This document shows, in pieces, positions 43,010 to 54,224 of a stretch of 64,000 bases of DNA (position 1 is the stretch's first letter; the number at the start of each line of letters is the position of its first letter). The position numbers were made by a program, and so were the translations under genes. The notes under the pieces are model-generated. The model was not told where the DNA came from. It ran no database searches and saw nothing but the letters and a program-made list of their open reading frames with translations. Source of the DNA: Mycoplasma haemofelis str. Langford 1 (GTDB lineage: Bacteria > Bacillota_I > Bacilli_A > Mycoplasmatales > Mycoplasmoidaceae); contig NC_014970.1 of NCBI RefSeq assembly GCF_000200735.1, positions 1,083,260 through 1,147,259 of the forward strand. The letters are read 5' to 3'.

Positions 43010-43764
43010 TACCCTACAAGCTCACTATTTAACCTAGAGATGTAATCAGACAGGGAATCAAAGACAAGGATTTTAGATTCAGCCTTTACAAATCTAATTT
43101 TTAGATTGCTTGATTCCAAATTTACCGGAGATCCATCTATATAAAATCTCCCCCCTTTAATATTAGAGATACCTACCTCATAATCGACGGGAAAGATCAT
43201 ATCATTGGTGATGGATCTAATTTTGTTGGTTCTCTGAGATCCAAGCTTCTTCATGATTCAAGAATTAACGGTAGGAAATAATATTGGACCGTTAAGAGAG
43301 CGATTGAAAGCTGTGCTTCCTATAGGGGTAGAAAATAGTAAACCAGAACCCCTAAAGCTCTCCAGATAATCATTATTTATAGATATCTTGAGCTCTAACA
43401 TAAGATCTCCAGATATATAGAGATCATTAAAGGCATAATGAGAATCCCCTCCCGTCACTTCCAATAAATACAGATCGTGAAAGGTGGAACTCTCTAGGGG
43501 GTGTTCAGGAAGATTACTAAATTTAGATAGGAAGGAGAGATTGCCATTCTTAATTCCAACTATCTTCTTTCCCTGAAAGGCATATTGCTTTGCATAATGA
43601 ATAAAGCTACCATCTCCCCCGAATATGAAGAGATACTCAAAGTCCTCTTCCGAATATTCGTAATTTAAATCTAAACTCTTCTTTAATTCGTCCTTACTGA
43701 TACTAAAAGAAACTAATTTATACTTGGGCTTACTGTTCGATATTGTCGACTGCGAATTTAGCAT
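43009..43764 (-). CDS. nadK: NAD kinase
   Basis: Phosphorylates NAD to NADP. A TGA (43258-43260) joins two pieces into 251 residues. The GGDGSFIHY motif is near residue 50, the NDLYIS strand replaces the family's NE--l, and the nucleotide loop GSGLLFSTPIGSTAFNRSLNGPIL is clear. A beta-sandwich C-terminus follows. The start overlaps tdk by 35 bases. It is probably the only NADP source visible in this window. Confidence 0.93.
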
Positions 43765-44335
43765 AATAACACTTCAAGCAGAGAACCTCGTACAGCTCCC
43801 CATCCCCTATCTTTATATTATTTTTAGAAAACTCTGGGTCATGAGTCCTTAGATGACTTCTAGTAGCTATGGAATAGCATTGCTCACATACCGCAGTTAA
43901 CTTAGATACATGAGTAGCTAAAGATAATAGATCTGGAATAGGCCCAAAGGGCTTGGATTGAGCATCTAAGTCTAGTCCAGATATTATGAAACTCACCCCC
44001 ATTGAATTCAAATACACAACTAAATCTATTAGAGACTTATCGAAAAATTGAGCCTCGTCTATGACAATATAGTAGGGAAATGAAATAGAGTTTACGTCTA
44101 TATGCCTAAGGATATCCTTAGGTGAGTGAACGTCTATATCTATAGCTTCTTCAGAATGACCTTCCAAGTATCTGGAGGTGATTTTTGACTGATCTCTAGA
44201 ATCAATGTTTGGCTTAAAAAGGAGGTAAGGAATCTTAGAGTATCTAAGCTTGTCTAACTGGATAAGAAGTTCTTTGCTTTTTCCTGATTTCATGGGACCG
44301 CAAATAACAAAAATTTGCGGTACGAAATAGGACAC
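43730..44335 (-). CDS. tdk: Thymidine kinase
   Basis: Type II thymidine kinase for dTMP salvage. The 201 residues have Walker A GPMKSGKSKEL, the VIDEAQFFDKSL motif, a lasso-like loop, and a zinc site formed by CEQC and CLKC. GTG 44333-44335 is the start, 6 bases after ychF. dTMP salvage fits an organism that imports nucleosides, in line with upp at 49279. Confidence 0.95.
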   Translation of the reverse strand: MSYFVPQIFVICGPMKSGKSKELLIQLDKLRYSKIPYLLFKPNIDSRDQSKITSRYLEGHSEEAIDIDVHSPKDILRHIDVNSISFPYYIVIDEAQFFDKSLIDLVVYLNSMGVSFIISGLDLDAQSKPFGPIPDLLSLATHVSKLTAVCEQCYSIATRSHLRTHDPEFSKNNIKIGDGELYEVLCLKCYYAKFAVDNIEQ

Positions 44336-44341
44336 AATTCT

Positions 44342-45406
44342 TTAGATATTAAACTCAAATTCTACAATATCCCCATCTTCCATCAGGTATTTTTTTCCCT
44401 CCAAAGACACCTTCCCCTCTTGCTTCAAAATCTTCTGATCTTTGAACTCTAAGAAGTCCTCATACTTTATGATTTTGGCCTTTATGAAGCCCCTCTCCAT
44501 ATCAGAATGTATTATTCCCGCACATTGTGGAGCATAAGAGCCATTCCTGAAAGTCCAAGATCGCACTTCCTTCTTTCCGACAGTAAAGAAAGTCTTCAAA
44601 TTTAAGACTTTAAAAGCCTTAGATATCAATTCATCCAACCCGCTTTGAGTCCTATTTGTCATGGCAAAGAACTCCGCCCTATCTTCTTCAGAAAGGGCAT
44701 TAACCTCATTCTCAAGTTTTATATTCAGAGATAAAAAGGAAGACTCAATGGATTGAGAGTAACTCCTTATCTTCTCTAGGTAAATCTCAGATTCCTTACT
44801 ATCGTCGGTATTGGCTAAGATGATTATTGACTTAGAAGTCAAGAAGGAATATATCTTCAACTCTTCTTTCTCATCTGGAGTAAGTGGAAAGTTCTTGAGT
44901 AACTTGTTATCAGATAGATGTGCCTTCATTCGCTTGAGCACATCTTGTTTAGGATCATTACTCTTCAGCTTTCTCAATATATTGTCAACCATATCCAAAT
45001 CTGCATAAACCAACTCACACAAAACTATTTCCGCTTCGAATACAGGATCCACCACTGAATTTACACTCAAAACTGAGGAATCCTCAAATGCACGAACCAC
45101 TAAACATATGGCATCCACTGATCTAATGTTCTCCAGAAACTTATTACCAAGCCCTTCACCATGGGAAGCCCCTTTTACTAATCCGGCAATATCCAAAAAC
45201 TTAACCGTAGAATAGACTGTTCTTTCTGGATTAACGATCTCTGACAATTTGACTATCCTAGGATCTAAAAGTTTTACAATTCCTAAGTTGGGCTCTATGG
45301 TGGCAAAAGGCCTGTTCTCTACTAAAGCATTACCATTAGTTAAAGCATTAAATAAAGAGGATTTACCTACATTGGGTAAACCCACTATTCCCATCGTTAA
45401 AGACAT
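44342..45406 (-). CDS. ychF: Redox-regulated ATPase YchF (Obg family)
   Basis: Universally conserved P-loop protein that prefers ATP and binds ribosomes. The 354 residues have [15 protein letters not shown] at 8-22, the DIAGLVKGASHGEGLGNKF region, NTDD at the G4 place (non-NKxD, typical of YchF), and a TGS domain with FRNGSYAPQCAGIIHSDMERGFIKA. It is the first gene of the 24.5-kb minus array and is divergent from trpS with 15 bases between starts. Confidence 0.96.
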   Translation of the reverse strand: MSLTMGIVGLPNVGKSSLFNALTNGNALVENRPFATIEPNLGIVKLLDPRIVKLSEIVNPERTVYSTVKFLDIAGLVKGASHGEGLGNKFLENIRSVDAICLVVRAFEDSSVLSVNSVVDPVFEAEIVLCELVYADLDMVDNILRKLKSNDPKQDVLKRMKAHLSDNKLLKNFPLTPDEKEELKIYSFLTSKSIIILANTDDSKESEIYLEKIRSYSQSIESSFLSLNIKLENEVNALSEEDRAEFFAMTNRTQSGLDELISKAFKVLNLKTFFTVGKKEVRSWTFRNGSYAPQCAGIIHSDMERGFIKAKIIKYEDFLEFKDQKILKQEGKVSLEGKKYLMEDGDIVEFEFNI

Positions 45407-45421
45407 AATCTAAGATATTTG

Positions 45422-46438
45422 ATGAAGAAAGCTACCCTTGTTGCGGGAATACAGCCCACAAACAGGCTTACCCTAGGAAATTACCTAGGAGCCATAAAGA
45501 GAGTAGTGAATGTTCAAGACGATTACGATTGTCTTTTATTTGTAGCCGACTTACACTCCATAACTATACCCCTTACCTATCACAAATTTAACTACAAGGA
45601 ATTAGAAGAATTCAAATGGAAAGTAATCAAGATGTATGTCGCCTGTGGAATTGACCTAGACAAGACCACAGTATTTATACAGTCGGAAGTTAAGGAGCAC
45701 CTAGAATTATTTTACTTCCTTACCACCTACTCCACCTTAGGGGAGCTTAAGAGGATGACTCAATATAAGCATCTCTCAAAGAAGTTTGTGGAGCCAAATG
45801 GAACGGAGATGGCTCTTACAGGACTACTGATATATCCTGTATTAATGGCTGCTGATATATTGATTTATGACTCTGAATATGTATCCATAGGAGAAGATCA
45901 AACCCAGCATTTGGAGCTTACCATAGATATAGCAAGAAGGATAAACGAACGATTTAATAAGCACCTATTTACGATCCCTAAGAGCCTTAACGAAAAGAAT
46001 AATAAAGCGGGTTTAAAAATAAGGGATCTTCAGGATCCTACAAAGAAGATGTCTAAGTCCAGTGAAAGTTATGAGGGTGTTATATTTATGGATGATCCTG
46101 TAGAAGAAATAAGAAGAAAGATAATGAAAGCTAAGACTGACTCCCTTGGCAAGATTTCTTTAGATCGAGAGAATCAGGCTGGGATAGTTAATCTTTTAGA
46201 AATACACTCAGCCATTTCGGAATCAAACCTTGAGGACACCTATAATTACTTTAAAGATAAAAGTTACAAAGAACTTAAAGAAGAGGTTGCTGATTTAGTT
46301 GCCTCAGAATTATCTAGAATTCAAGAGAAGCTTAAGTCGCTTAATACAGAGAATCTGATGAATAAGATAGTCGAGAACAATGCTGCCTGCCGAAGACGGG
46401 CTAAGTTTAAGCTAGATCAAGTTTATGATAGGACATAA
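45422..46438 (+). CDS. trpS: Tryptophanyl-tRNA synthetase
   Basis: Class I synthetase charging tRNA-Trp; in this organism it must supply tRNAs reading both UGG and UGA. The 338 residues have the HIGH-like TLGNYLGA, the AADIL and GEDQTQHLELTIDIARR tryptophan/ATP pocket, and KKMSKSS at about residue 205. The ATG at 45422 follows an in-frame TTG at 45419; ATG is preferred. Its 3' end overlaps the phosphohexomutase start by 14 bases. Confidence 0.96.
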   Translation: MKKATLVAGIQPTNRLTLGNYLGAIKRVVNVQDDYDCLLFVADLHSITIPLTYHKFNYKELEEFKWKVIKMYVACGIDLDKTTVFIQSEVKEHLELFYFLTTYSTLGELKRMTQYKHLSKKFVEPNGTEMALTGLLIYPVLMAADILIYDSEYVSIGEDQTQHLELTIDIARRINERFNKHLFTIPKSLNEKNNKAGLKIRDLQDPTKKMSKSSESYEGVIFMDDPVEEIRRKIMKAKTDSLGKISLDRENQAGIVNLLEIHSAISESNLEDTYNYFKDKSYKELKEEVADLVASELSRIQEKLKSLNTENLMNKIVENNAACRRRAKFKLDQVYDRT

Positions 46439-48041
46439 TCCAGTCTTTGAGAAGTGATTAAATGCGTCGGTTTTAAGCAAGGAGGAGAAGGATCAATTAT
46501 TTAAATATTCAGCCAAAGAGATAGAGAAGTACTTTCACGAGAAGCCATTTGAATTTGGGACAGCTGGAATTAGAAGAGAGGTAGGTATAGCTCCTCAGAA
46601 GTTCAATAAGTATACCTACAGACTCTTAGCTGTAGGTTATGCCAAATACCTGAAGTCTAGATCTGTAAGTCCTAAAGCTATAGTTGGTCATGACAACCGA
46701 CTTAATGGAGATATTTATGCAATGGAAATTGCCAATGTTCTTAGGAACTTTGGGGTGGAAGTGTGGATACCCCCAAAGAACATTCATATCTCCACACCTA
46801 TACTTTCTTACTACATTAGGAAGTTGGGATTAACCGGGGGGATAAATATCACAGCTTCCCACAATCCCCCCAACTACAACGGATTTAAAACCTATAACCA
46901 TACGGGGTGTCAAACCACTACCGAAGAAGAAAGAGTAATACGAGTTAAAACTCCACATCTATCCGAGATATTTGATCTTAATCTTGAGTATTTTCATGAC
47001 TTCAAAGAACTTCCGGATTCCTTTGTAAAAGACTACTTTGTCGATTTAATAAAGACTCTTCCACCCATAAAACAAGAGGATCAGAAATTTAAAGTTCTCT
47101 TTAGTAGTCATCATGGTACCTCATCCTACAATATGGCCTTTCTTGCAAACATGATGGGATTTGAGAGCTTTTTGGAATATTCAGAAGAATGTAATGTTAC
47201 TTGAAAATTGAATGAAGGGGAGGTTTCTAATCCCGAAGAAAAGGAATCCTTTAATGCTTCCACAAAGGAGGCGGAGAGAATAAATGCGGAATATGTCTTT
47301 GCCCATGACCCCGATGGAGATAGAGCTGCCATCGCAGAAAGACAAAGCGATGGATCATGGTATTTATTTAATGGGAATGAAATAGGAGTCCTTCTATCCT
47401 ACTTTAAGTGTCTATATGATCGGGAATTACAAAAACCATACATAGTTAGTACGTATGTCACTGGAGATTTCATACAAAAGATATTCCCAGATATACCAGT
47501 ACATACTGTCTTAACTGGGTTTAAGAATATTGCAAGAGTAGTTGAGGAACAGCAGGAGAAGGGAAATGATCTTGTTGTGGCCTATGAAGAAGCTGTAGGG
47601 GCTCTAATATCTCCAATACATAGAGAGAAGGATGGGTATCAACAGTTGGCCTTTATTCTGAAGATAATATCTTCTATACGCCCTAAGAATAAGAGAATAA
47701 CTGACGTTCTTGACTCTCTCTACAAGAAATACGGATACTGAAAAGGATTCACTGAATTCTATATATTCAATGATTTAAGCGAAACTCAGAAGTACTTTGA
47801 TTCCCTAAGTGATGTCAATATTGAGAGCATATGTGACTATTCCCTAGATAAGAAAGAATTTAACGAGAATACTAGGATACTTTCGTGATACATAAAGGGT
47901 GGAGGATGGGTGAAATTCAGAGTATCGGGAACTGAGCCTAAATTTAAGGTTTACTACAATATATACGGAGATAACAAGGAGTGAACCGAGGAGCAATCAA
48001 ATAAATTGAGATCTTATTTCAAAAAGCTGTTTAAAATTTAA
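46425..48041 (+). CDS. Phosphohexomutase (phosphoglucomutase/phosphomannomutase)
   Basis: Moves phosphate between C1 and C6 of glucose or mannose. Several TGA-Trp codons join pieces into 538 residues. All four family loops are visible: FGTAGIRREVG, phospho-serine ITASHNPPNYNGFK, metal loop DPDGDRAAIA, sugar loop AYEEAVGAL, and the phosphate-binding KFRVSGTEPKFKVYY near the end. The start ATG lies inside trpS. It resembles the ManB/PgcA group; substrate preference cannot be read from sequence. The 4.5S RNA begins 3 bases after the stop. Confidence 0.94.
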
Positions 48042-48043
48042 TC

Positions 48044-48120
48044 GCTATTCCAATAGGCGAAGTCGAACCAAGTCAGGTTAGGAATAAAGCAGCTTTAAGA
48101 TTCTCCCTGTGTGGGATAGC
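48044..48120 (+). ncRNA. ffs: 4.5S signal recognition particle RNA
   Basis: The ends GCTATTCC and GGGATAGC pair over 8 base pairs. Inside lies the universal SRP54-binding hairpin: GTCAGG, the stem TTA-GGAA-TAA closing a GGAA tetraloop, then AGCAGC. These match the family's GUCAGG...GGAA...AGCAGCC core. The 77 bases fit the small mollicute RNA. A T-rich run follows (TATTTTATATATTC). A TAAAAT box at about 48032-48037 may be its promoter. Confidence 0.88.
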
Positions 48121-48124
48121 TATT

Positions 48125-48385
48125 TTATATATTCTCTTTCTTCAAGATTTCAGGTAACTCAGCAACCACTTTATCTTCATCTTCCCCATCAACAACAAAC
48201 TCCACTTCTGATTGGTGTTGAAGACCTAGAGCCATCAAATTTATAATAGACTTAGCATTAGCTTGTTTATCTCCAAATTTAACAGTAACCTTAGACTTAT
48301 AGGCATTCAAAGCTTGAACCAACTTATTAGCCGGTCTGGCATGTATCCCAACCTTGTCCTGAATAACGTATTTAAAACTCTTCAT
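48125..48385 (-). CDS. ptsH: HPr, phosphocarrier of the PTS
   Basis: Small protein passing phosphate from Enzyme I to sugar EIIA domains. From ATG 48383-48385 the 86 residues read MKSFKYVIQDKVGIHARPANKL, with His15 in GIHARPA. The region of the regulatory serine is NAKSIINLMALG (Ser46 position kept). The gene is convergent with the SRP RNA and divergent from the next membrane protein. A TTG 15 bases further up is an alternative start but breaks the normal N-terminus. Confidence 0.96.
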   Translation of the reverse strand: MKSFKYVIQDKVGIHARPANKLVQALNAYKSKVTVKFGDKQANAKSIINLMALGLQHQSEVEFVVDGEDEDKVVAELPEILKKENI

Positions 48386-48421
48386 GGCAGTAAATAACAA
48401 CCAATATAAAAGATAATAACT
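48386..48421. promoter_or_regulatory. Divergent promoter gap, ptsH and membrane protein gene
   Basis: 36 AT-rich bases between two divergent ATG codons. TATAAA and GATAAT on the plus strand, and TATATT on the minus strand, are possible -10 boxes. No operator-like repeat is seen. Confidence 0.4.
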
Positions 48422-49267
48422 ATGAATTTAGACTCAATTAAGAAAATTTTTCTTTTTGAGAAAGCTCAAAACTTACCAAATCTCCGGAAGCTAGGGATTC
48501 TCTATTCATTTTCAAACATATTCACATCTGTAGTTTTTTATATCTGATTCATCTTACATAGCCAACAAAAAGAAATAAATAGCCTGACAATATTTCTGAT
48601 CACAGCCATCATCGTTCACTTCTACTTAGCCCTGCTCTTCATAAACTGGTCTTTACCTTATGAAGGGGCAAAGTGGATGATGTGAGGTTGATTAACAATT
48701 GTGTTCATATCTCCTCTAGGAATAGGACTTCTCTTCATCTGTAATAACAAGGAGCATTGGGAGAATAAGGAATCCCTAATATTGGAGACCAATAAATCCA
48801 TTCTTCACTCATTCGGGAACTCCTTTGTAAATCTATCTAAGAACCTAGATAAGGCCATGAAGTATCTCCTAGGTAAGTATCCTCAAGAAATGCAACATAT
48901 GATGGATAACTATTGGGGAATAACTGCGGATGAAGTGGAATCTCTGGACAATAAGAATAAATTCCTAATATTGGCTCTGGCTGAGGGTCTTAGACAACAT
49001 AAGAAGAAAGCTACTTTCAAGGAATTGGTGTTTGATGCGCACTGATATGACCAAAGGTACTTTGATTTTGCTTTGAAGGATCCAAGGTCAGACATCATGC
49101 CCTTGAAGTACAAGTACCTTCTGGCCTTCTTAGTACTGGATGAATTCAATAACTATCAGAAGATTGTGGATGGAAAGAAGGAGATTAAAAAGAACCTGAA
49201 GTTCTCTCCAGCCAAGATTATCTGCTTGCATTGGGGAAAAGGGTACAAAATCTATGTTAATGAATAA
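48422..49267 (+). CDS. Unknown membrane protein with cytosolic C-terminal domain
   Basis: TGA-Trp codons (48542-48544 region, 48681-48690, 49043-49045) join pieces into 281 residues. Three hydrophobic helices lie in the first about 115 residues (SFSNIFTSVVFYIWFIL, LTIFLITAIIVHFYLALLFI, WLTIVFISPLGIGLLFIC). A soluble helical domain follows with LGKYPQEMQHMMDNYWGITADE and a basic end. I recognise no family. It is followed by upp after 11 bases. Confidence 0.75.
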
Positions 49268-49278
49268 AATCGGGCAAT

Positions 49279-49902
49279 ATGCTATTCGTACTTGACTCTT
49301 CCTTAGTTAAACACATAATCTCAAAAATCCGAAATAAAGAAACTAACTCTCGAGACTTTGCCTTCAACATAAAAAGAATTGCAGTTTTATTAGCAGATAA
49401 GTCTCTTGAGAAGTTTGAAACTAAGAAAGTAGAAATTGAAACTCCAATAGCTCCATGTGTTGGAGAGGAGTTAAGCAGAAAGATTACTGTAATTCCTGTT
49501 TTAAGAGCAGGCCTTCCGATGGCCGATGCTATTCATGAATTACTGGATAATTCCACCATCGGACATATGGGTTTATACAGAGATCCTGAAACTGTGAAGC
49601 CCGTGGAATACTACATGAAGATGCCTGATTCCATAGAGGGTAGTGATGTAATAATATGTGATCCTTTATTGGCCACAGGTAATTCCATAGTTAAGACCAT
49701 AGATCTGATTAAGAGTAAACATTCTGTTAACTCTATAACTGTTCTATCCGTTATCTCTGCAAGAGAGGGAATAGATAATGTTGAGAAGCACCATCCGGAT
49801 GTAAGGATATATACTTCCGCTTTAGATGAAAATATGAATGACCATTCATACATAGTTCCTGGAGCTGGTGATGCTGGAGATAGGATTTTTGGTACAAAAT
49901 AA
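49279..49902 (+). CDS. upp: Uracil phosphoribosyltransferase
   Basis: Makes UMP from uracil and PRPP in pyrimidine salvage. The 207 residues have VIPVLRAGLPMADAI, GLYRDPETVKPVEYY and the PRPP loop IICDPLLATGNS, and end in PGAGDAGDRIFGTK with the uracil-binding GDAGDR motif. The ATG is followed by LFVLDSSLVKH. All features of the family are present and the length is normal. Confidence 0.97.
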   Translation: MLFVLDSSLVKHIISKIRNKETNSRDFAFNIKRIAVLLADKSLEKFETKKVEIETPIAPCVGEELSRKITVIPVLRAGLPMADAIHELLDNSTIGHMGLYRDPETVKPVEYYMKMPDSIEGSDVIICDPLLATGNSIVKTIDLIKSKHSVNSITVLSVISAREGIDNVEKHHPDVRIYTSALDENMNDHSYIVPGAGDAGDRIFGTK

Positions 49903-50122
49903 GCTAGCTAACAACTTCCTTAAGAGAAAGTTAAGTAAGAAGGATAAAAGTACTTTTATTTCCTTGAATAAGGAAGGGTGCTTTGAAATTCTTGACTACT
50001 TAATAGCTCACGAAAAGGACTTCTCTAAGAGGGGGGAGCTTCTTAAGATAAGGGAGAAAGATAGCTACTTCTTTGACTCCAAATTACTTCTTCTCACTAT
50101 TGAGATTATTCTTGGAATCTAA
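49871..50122 (+). CDS. Small unknown protein after upp
   Basis: An 83-residue frame that starts inside upp (ATG 49871; TTG 49889 is an alternative) and ends 39 bases inside the convergent mnmG. The product is charged (RKLSKKDKSTFISLNKEG, HEKDFSKRGELLKIREKD) with a hydrophobic end [12 protein letters not shown]. The part outside upp and mnmG is about 180 bases, and nothing else explains it. No family recognised; moderate support only. Confidence 0.5.
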   Translation: MLEIGFLVQNKLANNFLKRKLSKKDKSTFISLNKEGCFEILDYLIAHEKDFSKRGELLKIREKDSYFFDSKLLLLTIEIILGI

Positions 50123-51940
50123 GTAGGCCTTAATTCAAAAGATATCATTTATATTTATCCCAGAGATCTTTAGGGCATCGTCCACCGTAATAGGTCTCTC
50201 ACTATTAAGTCTCTCCCTAGCTTCGCGAGAGAGATTCTGAATATCAGAATAATCCTTTATTTTCAGAAGTGAAAGCTTCCTTCACTTCTCTAATCTATTA
50301 ATTCTCGTCTCTTGGGCTCTAATATACCCTTCATACTTAACCTTAATCATAAGCTTCTCCTGCGCTTCTACAGAGAGTGATCTTAACTTACTTCCCAAAA
50401 TCTCAGATAACTCCGAATAACTATTCTCACCCCTCGCCAGTCATGAGAATAAAGTTAAATTACCCTCAGCCAATCTATAGGTGGCAGCGTAATTCTTCTT
50501 CAGGAAATCTATATTAAAGTTGATGTCCTCCTGCACCTTCAGAAAATCTCTATAAAAGGACTCTTCTATAGTTCCTAATTCCCTCCCTAGACCTAGAAGA
50601 CGCTCATCTGCATTATCATTCCTAAGAAGAAGTCTATGCTCAGCTCTTGAAGTTAAGAGTCTATAAGGCTCAGTAACTCCCCTAGTAGTTAAATCATCTA
50701 TCATCACCCCAATATAAGCCTCATCCCTTCGAAGTATGAAGGGCTCCCTATTCAATACCTTTAGAGAGGCATTTATTCCTGCAATTAAACCCTGAGCGGC
50801 AGCCTCTTCATATCCTGAAGTTCCATTTATTTGGCCTGCAAAGAATAAGTTCTTAACCTTCTTACACTCCAGAGTCTTTAATAGCTGGATAGGATTAATG
50901 GCATCGTAGACTATGGCATAAGCATGCTTCTTTATTCTTACATTCTGAAATCCCTTTATGGTCCTGAGAAGCTTCTCCTGTAAATCCTTATTTAAGGAAG
51001 TAGAGAGTCCTGCTAAATAGCAGTAGTCATAATTCCTAGCTATTGGTTCTACAAATATAAAGTGCTTCTCTCTATTAGGAAACTTAACATACTTATCCTC
51101 TATACTAGGGCAATACCTAGGACCAGTTCCACAAATGGAACCATTGTAAGTTCCACACTCCTCCAAATGGTGAAGAACGAATTTCTTAGTAAGGGGTGTA
51201 GTCTCAGCCAAGTAACAATGCATTTGCTCCTCTAAAGGGAGTTTCTTGGGTTCTCTAAAGGAGAAAGATATATTGCCATCATTACTATCATCCACTTCCA
51301 ATTGAGAGAAGTCTATGGAATCAAGATATACTCGGGGGGGAGTTCCAGTCTTTAATCTAAGAAGCTCTATTCCCCAGTTCCTAAAAGTGTCTGATAGGAA
51401 ATTACTTGCTGGATTATTATCGGGACCAGAATCTGCAAACTTCTTCTCCCTATAGAGCTCCGCCTTCAGATAAGTTCCGGTAGTTACTATTAGAGTCTTA
51501 CAGCGGTAAATTCCATTTACAGTTCTTAATCCTTTAACTTCATCCCCTTCTTTTAGAAGTTCAACTACTTCTTCTAAAAGAAGCTCTATATTGGGATCAT
51601 CCTCTATTTTCTTGATGAATCAATCGTGAAAAGTCTCCTTATCTATTTGAGCCCTATAGGCTCAAACCCCGGGGCCCTTAGATTGATTTAACTTCTTTAT
51701 CTGAATCTTATTCTCATCCGCGGCGATAGCTTGAATACCACCTAAGGCATCTATCTCTCTAGTTACAACTCCTTTTGCAGGACCGCCTATAGAGGGATTA
51801 CAAGGTAAGTTGGCTATGCTCTCCTTATTTAGATTGAATAGAGCTACTCTAAGATTAAATTTAGAGGCTATGAAGGCGGCCTCTAAACCGGCATGACCAG
51901 CCCCTATAACTGCAACATCAAATTCCTTATTTATCGTCAT
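50084..51940 (-). CDS. mnmG: tRNA uridine 5-carboxymethylaminomethyl modification enzyme MnmG
   Basis: FAD-dependent partner of MnmE. The 618-residue chain (several TGA-Trp codons) starts with the FAD loop [18 protein letters not shown] and has [13 protein letters not shown] and the catalytic-region TGTPPRV. The middle domain has [22 protein letters not shown]. The C-terminal helical domain ends [17 protein letters not shown], resembling the family's GinPaDis-l-vyL. It overlaps topA by 14 bases upstream and a small unknown gene on the other strand by 39 bases. Confidence 0.96.
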
Positions 51941-54209
51941 TCCCTTTTAAACTTCTGGAATACTTACAAGTGGGGTAATTGGAGCAGCTGATGAAGAAGC
52001 TCTTCTTAAATCTTGCCCTTTTCTTCACTAATGGCCGTTTGCACTCGGGGCATGCCTCATTTAATTCTTCATTAGAAGACTCTATATACTTGCACTTTGG
52101 GTAATTGGAGCAACTCACAAAGAAAGAGCCCCATCTATTCTTCTTCTTGACCAAGTCATGATCACAATTAGGACACTTCTTATCTAAAACCTCAACATCC
52201 CTCTTTATGTACTTACATTTAGGGTAATTGGAGCAACCTACAAATTCTGAATTACTCTTAGACTTCTTCCTTTCCAGCTTGGAGTGACACTCAGGACATT
52301 CTTCATCCAAGAGAGTTCCCTCTTCTTTTACATTCTCAATGTAATCACACTTGGGATAGGCAGAACAGGAAATGAACTTATTTCCATTCTTGGAATACCT
52401 ATGACAAAGCTCACTTTGACACTTGGGACATTGTCTTCCAAGCATAGATTCCTTAAAAGCCTTCTCATTAGCTACCTTTAAAACCTCAAAGAAAGACCCA
52501 AAAGTATCCTTCAGAAAGGACTTTCATTCGGTTTTATTCTCGGAAATATTATCCAACTCCTTCTCCATATTTCTTGTGTAGTCATACTTCATAATATCTG
52601 GGAAGTACTTCTCCAAGGCATCCGCTACAGAGGATCCAAATTCAGTAACGATAAGCTTACCTTCTTTCCTTACAGCGTACTCCCTCTGTAAAACTATATT
52701 CACAATGTGGGAATAAGTAGATGGTCTCCCTATCCCTTCTGAGTCTAACGATTTAATTAAAGAAGCTTCTGTGTAAGGGGAAGGGGGCTTCTTATCAACC
52801 TTCTTCATCTCCTTATTCCCCTCTGAGTAAGACTTATTAATTTCCAAATTACTTGGGAAAGACGGATCCCCATCATCGGAATTTGGAAAGAATTTCCTAA
52901 ACAAAATCTTGAATCCATCGAACTTCTCTACCCTGCAATTGGCAGTCAACTTATGCCTATTATTCTCAAACTTATAAAGGGTATTCTCGTATACAGCATC
53001 AGCCATAAGAGAGGCAACCGCGTAGGTTCATATTAAGGTGTATAGCTTTAATTCATTGGGGGGGATTTTCCCCCGTATAGAGTCAGGAGTTATATTTATA
53101 TCTGTAGGTCTAATCCCTTCATGAGCGCCTTGAACTAAACTATCATTATTCCCTTTTTTAATAACCCTTTGAGATCCTCAATAAACCTCTGAATAATTCC
53201 CCAATATAAAGCTCTTAGCTTCCTCTACAAAAGTAAGAGATAGGTCTTCTCTATCTGTTCTAGGATAGGTAATTAGAGCCAGAGTCTCCCCATCTATTTG
53301 AACTCCTTCATATAATCTCTGTGCAGTTCTTTCAACGACGCTAGAGCTCATCCCCAGCTTATTAATAGCCTTCTCCTGCATGGTAGAAGTCTTGAATGCC
53401 TTAGGAGGCTTAGTTATCTCTCTCTTAGGATCATCTATAGAGACAAGTTTGTAATCTTTAAGAAGGGATTGCTCAACGAGCTTAGCATCCTCCTCTTTTA
53501 AAAAGTTAACGAATCCATTCTTTAAAGTGGGGTGCAAATCCACTTTAAACTCGGGAGAGACCTCCTTTAGAGTCAACTCAAGTCCATTATCCAGAAATAT
53601 CTTCAGATTAAATCAGTGCTCGGGAACAAAGCTCTTGATCTCACGATCCTTATCTTTTAGGAACTTAAGAGCTATGGATTGAACACGTCCGGCCGATTGT
53701 CCCCCTATAGTCTTATGGGTGAAATCAGAAAGCTTAAAACCTATACATCTATCTAAAAGCTTCCTCGTTAAATAGGAGTTAATCTGATTCTGATCTAGCT
53801 GTCTAGGATTAAGTAAGGACTGCTCGATAGCTCTCTTAGTAATCTCGTTAAAAACGACTCTTTGACACTTCTTCCTATTCTTCTCACTAAGAATAGAGAA
53901 TATATGCCATGATATAGCTTCCCCCTCCCTATCTGGGTCGGTTGATAGATAGATATTTTCAGAAGCGTCTGCTGCCTTATTAATCTCCTTTATTATGTCT
54001 ATCTTCTTCCCCTTTACAACCTTCTCAGAATCATTCTTCCACTTAACATCATAAGTCTCGAGATCAAATCCTAAAGGCTTGTAATACCTACCATCTATCT
54101 CCCTGAAATGACCTATAGTAGCAATTACCTTTATATTAGTTCCCTTTAAATACTTGCTAATGGTGGCTATCTTATTGGGCGACTCAATGAGCATCAAATC
54201 ATGCTTCAT
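51927..54209 (-). CDS. topA: DNA topoisomerase I
   Basis: Type IA enzyme relaxing negative supercoils. Four pieces joined by TGA-Trp give 760 residues. The toprim domain opens [16 protein letters not shown] and has [11 protein letters not shown]. The active-site tyrosine lies in [12 protein letters not shown]. The C-terminus has four zinc ribbons in tandem, each C-x2-C plus C-x4/5-C (for example CPECHSKL with [10 protein letters not shown]). ATG 54207-54209 is chosen; an in-frame TTG 6 bases upstream is possible. It follows the RNase J-like gene. Confidence 0.96.
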
Positions 54210-54224
54210 TGCCAAACGATAAAC

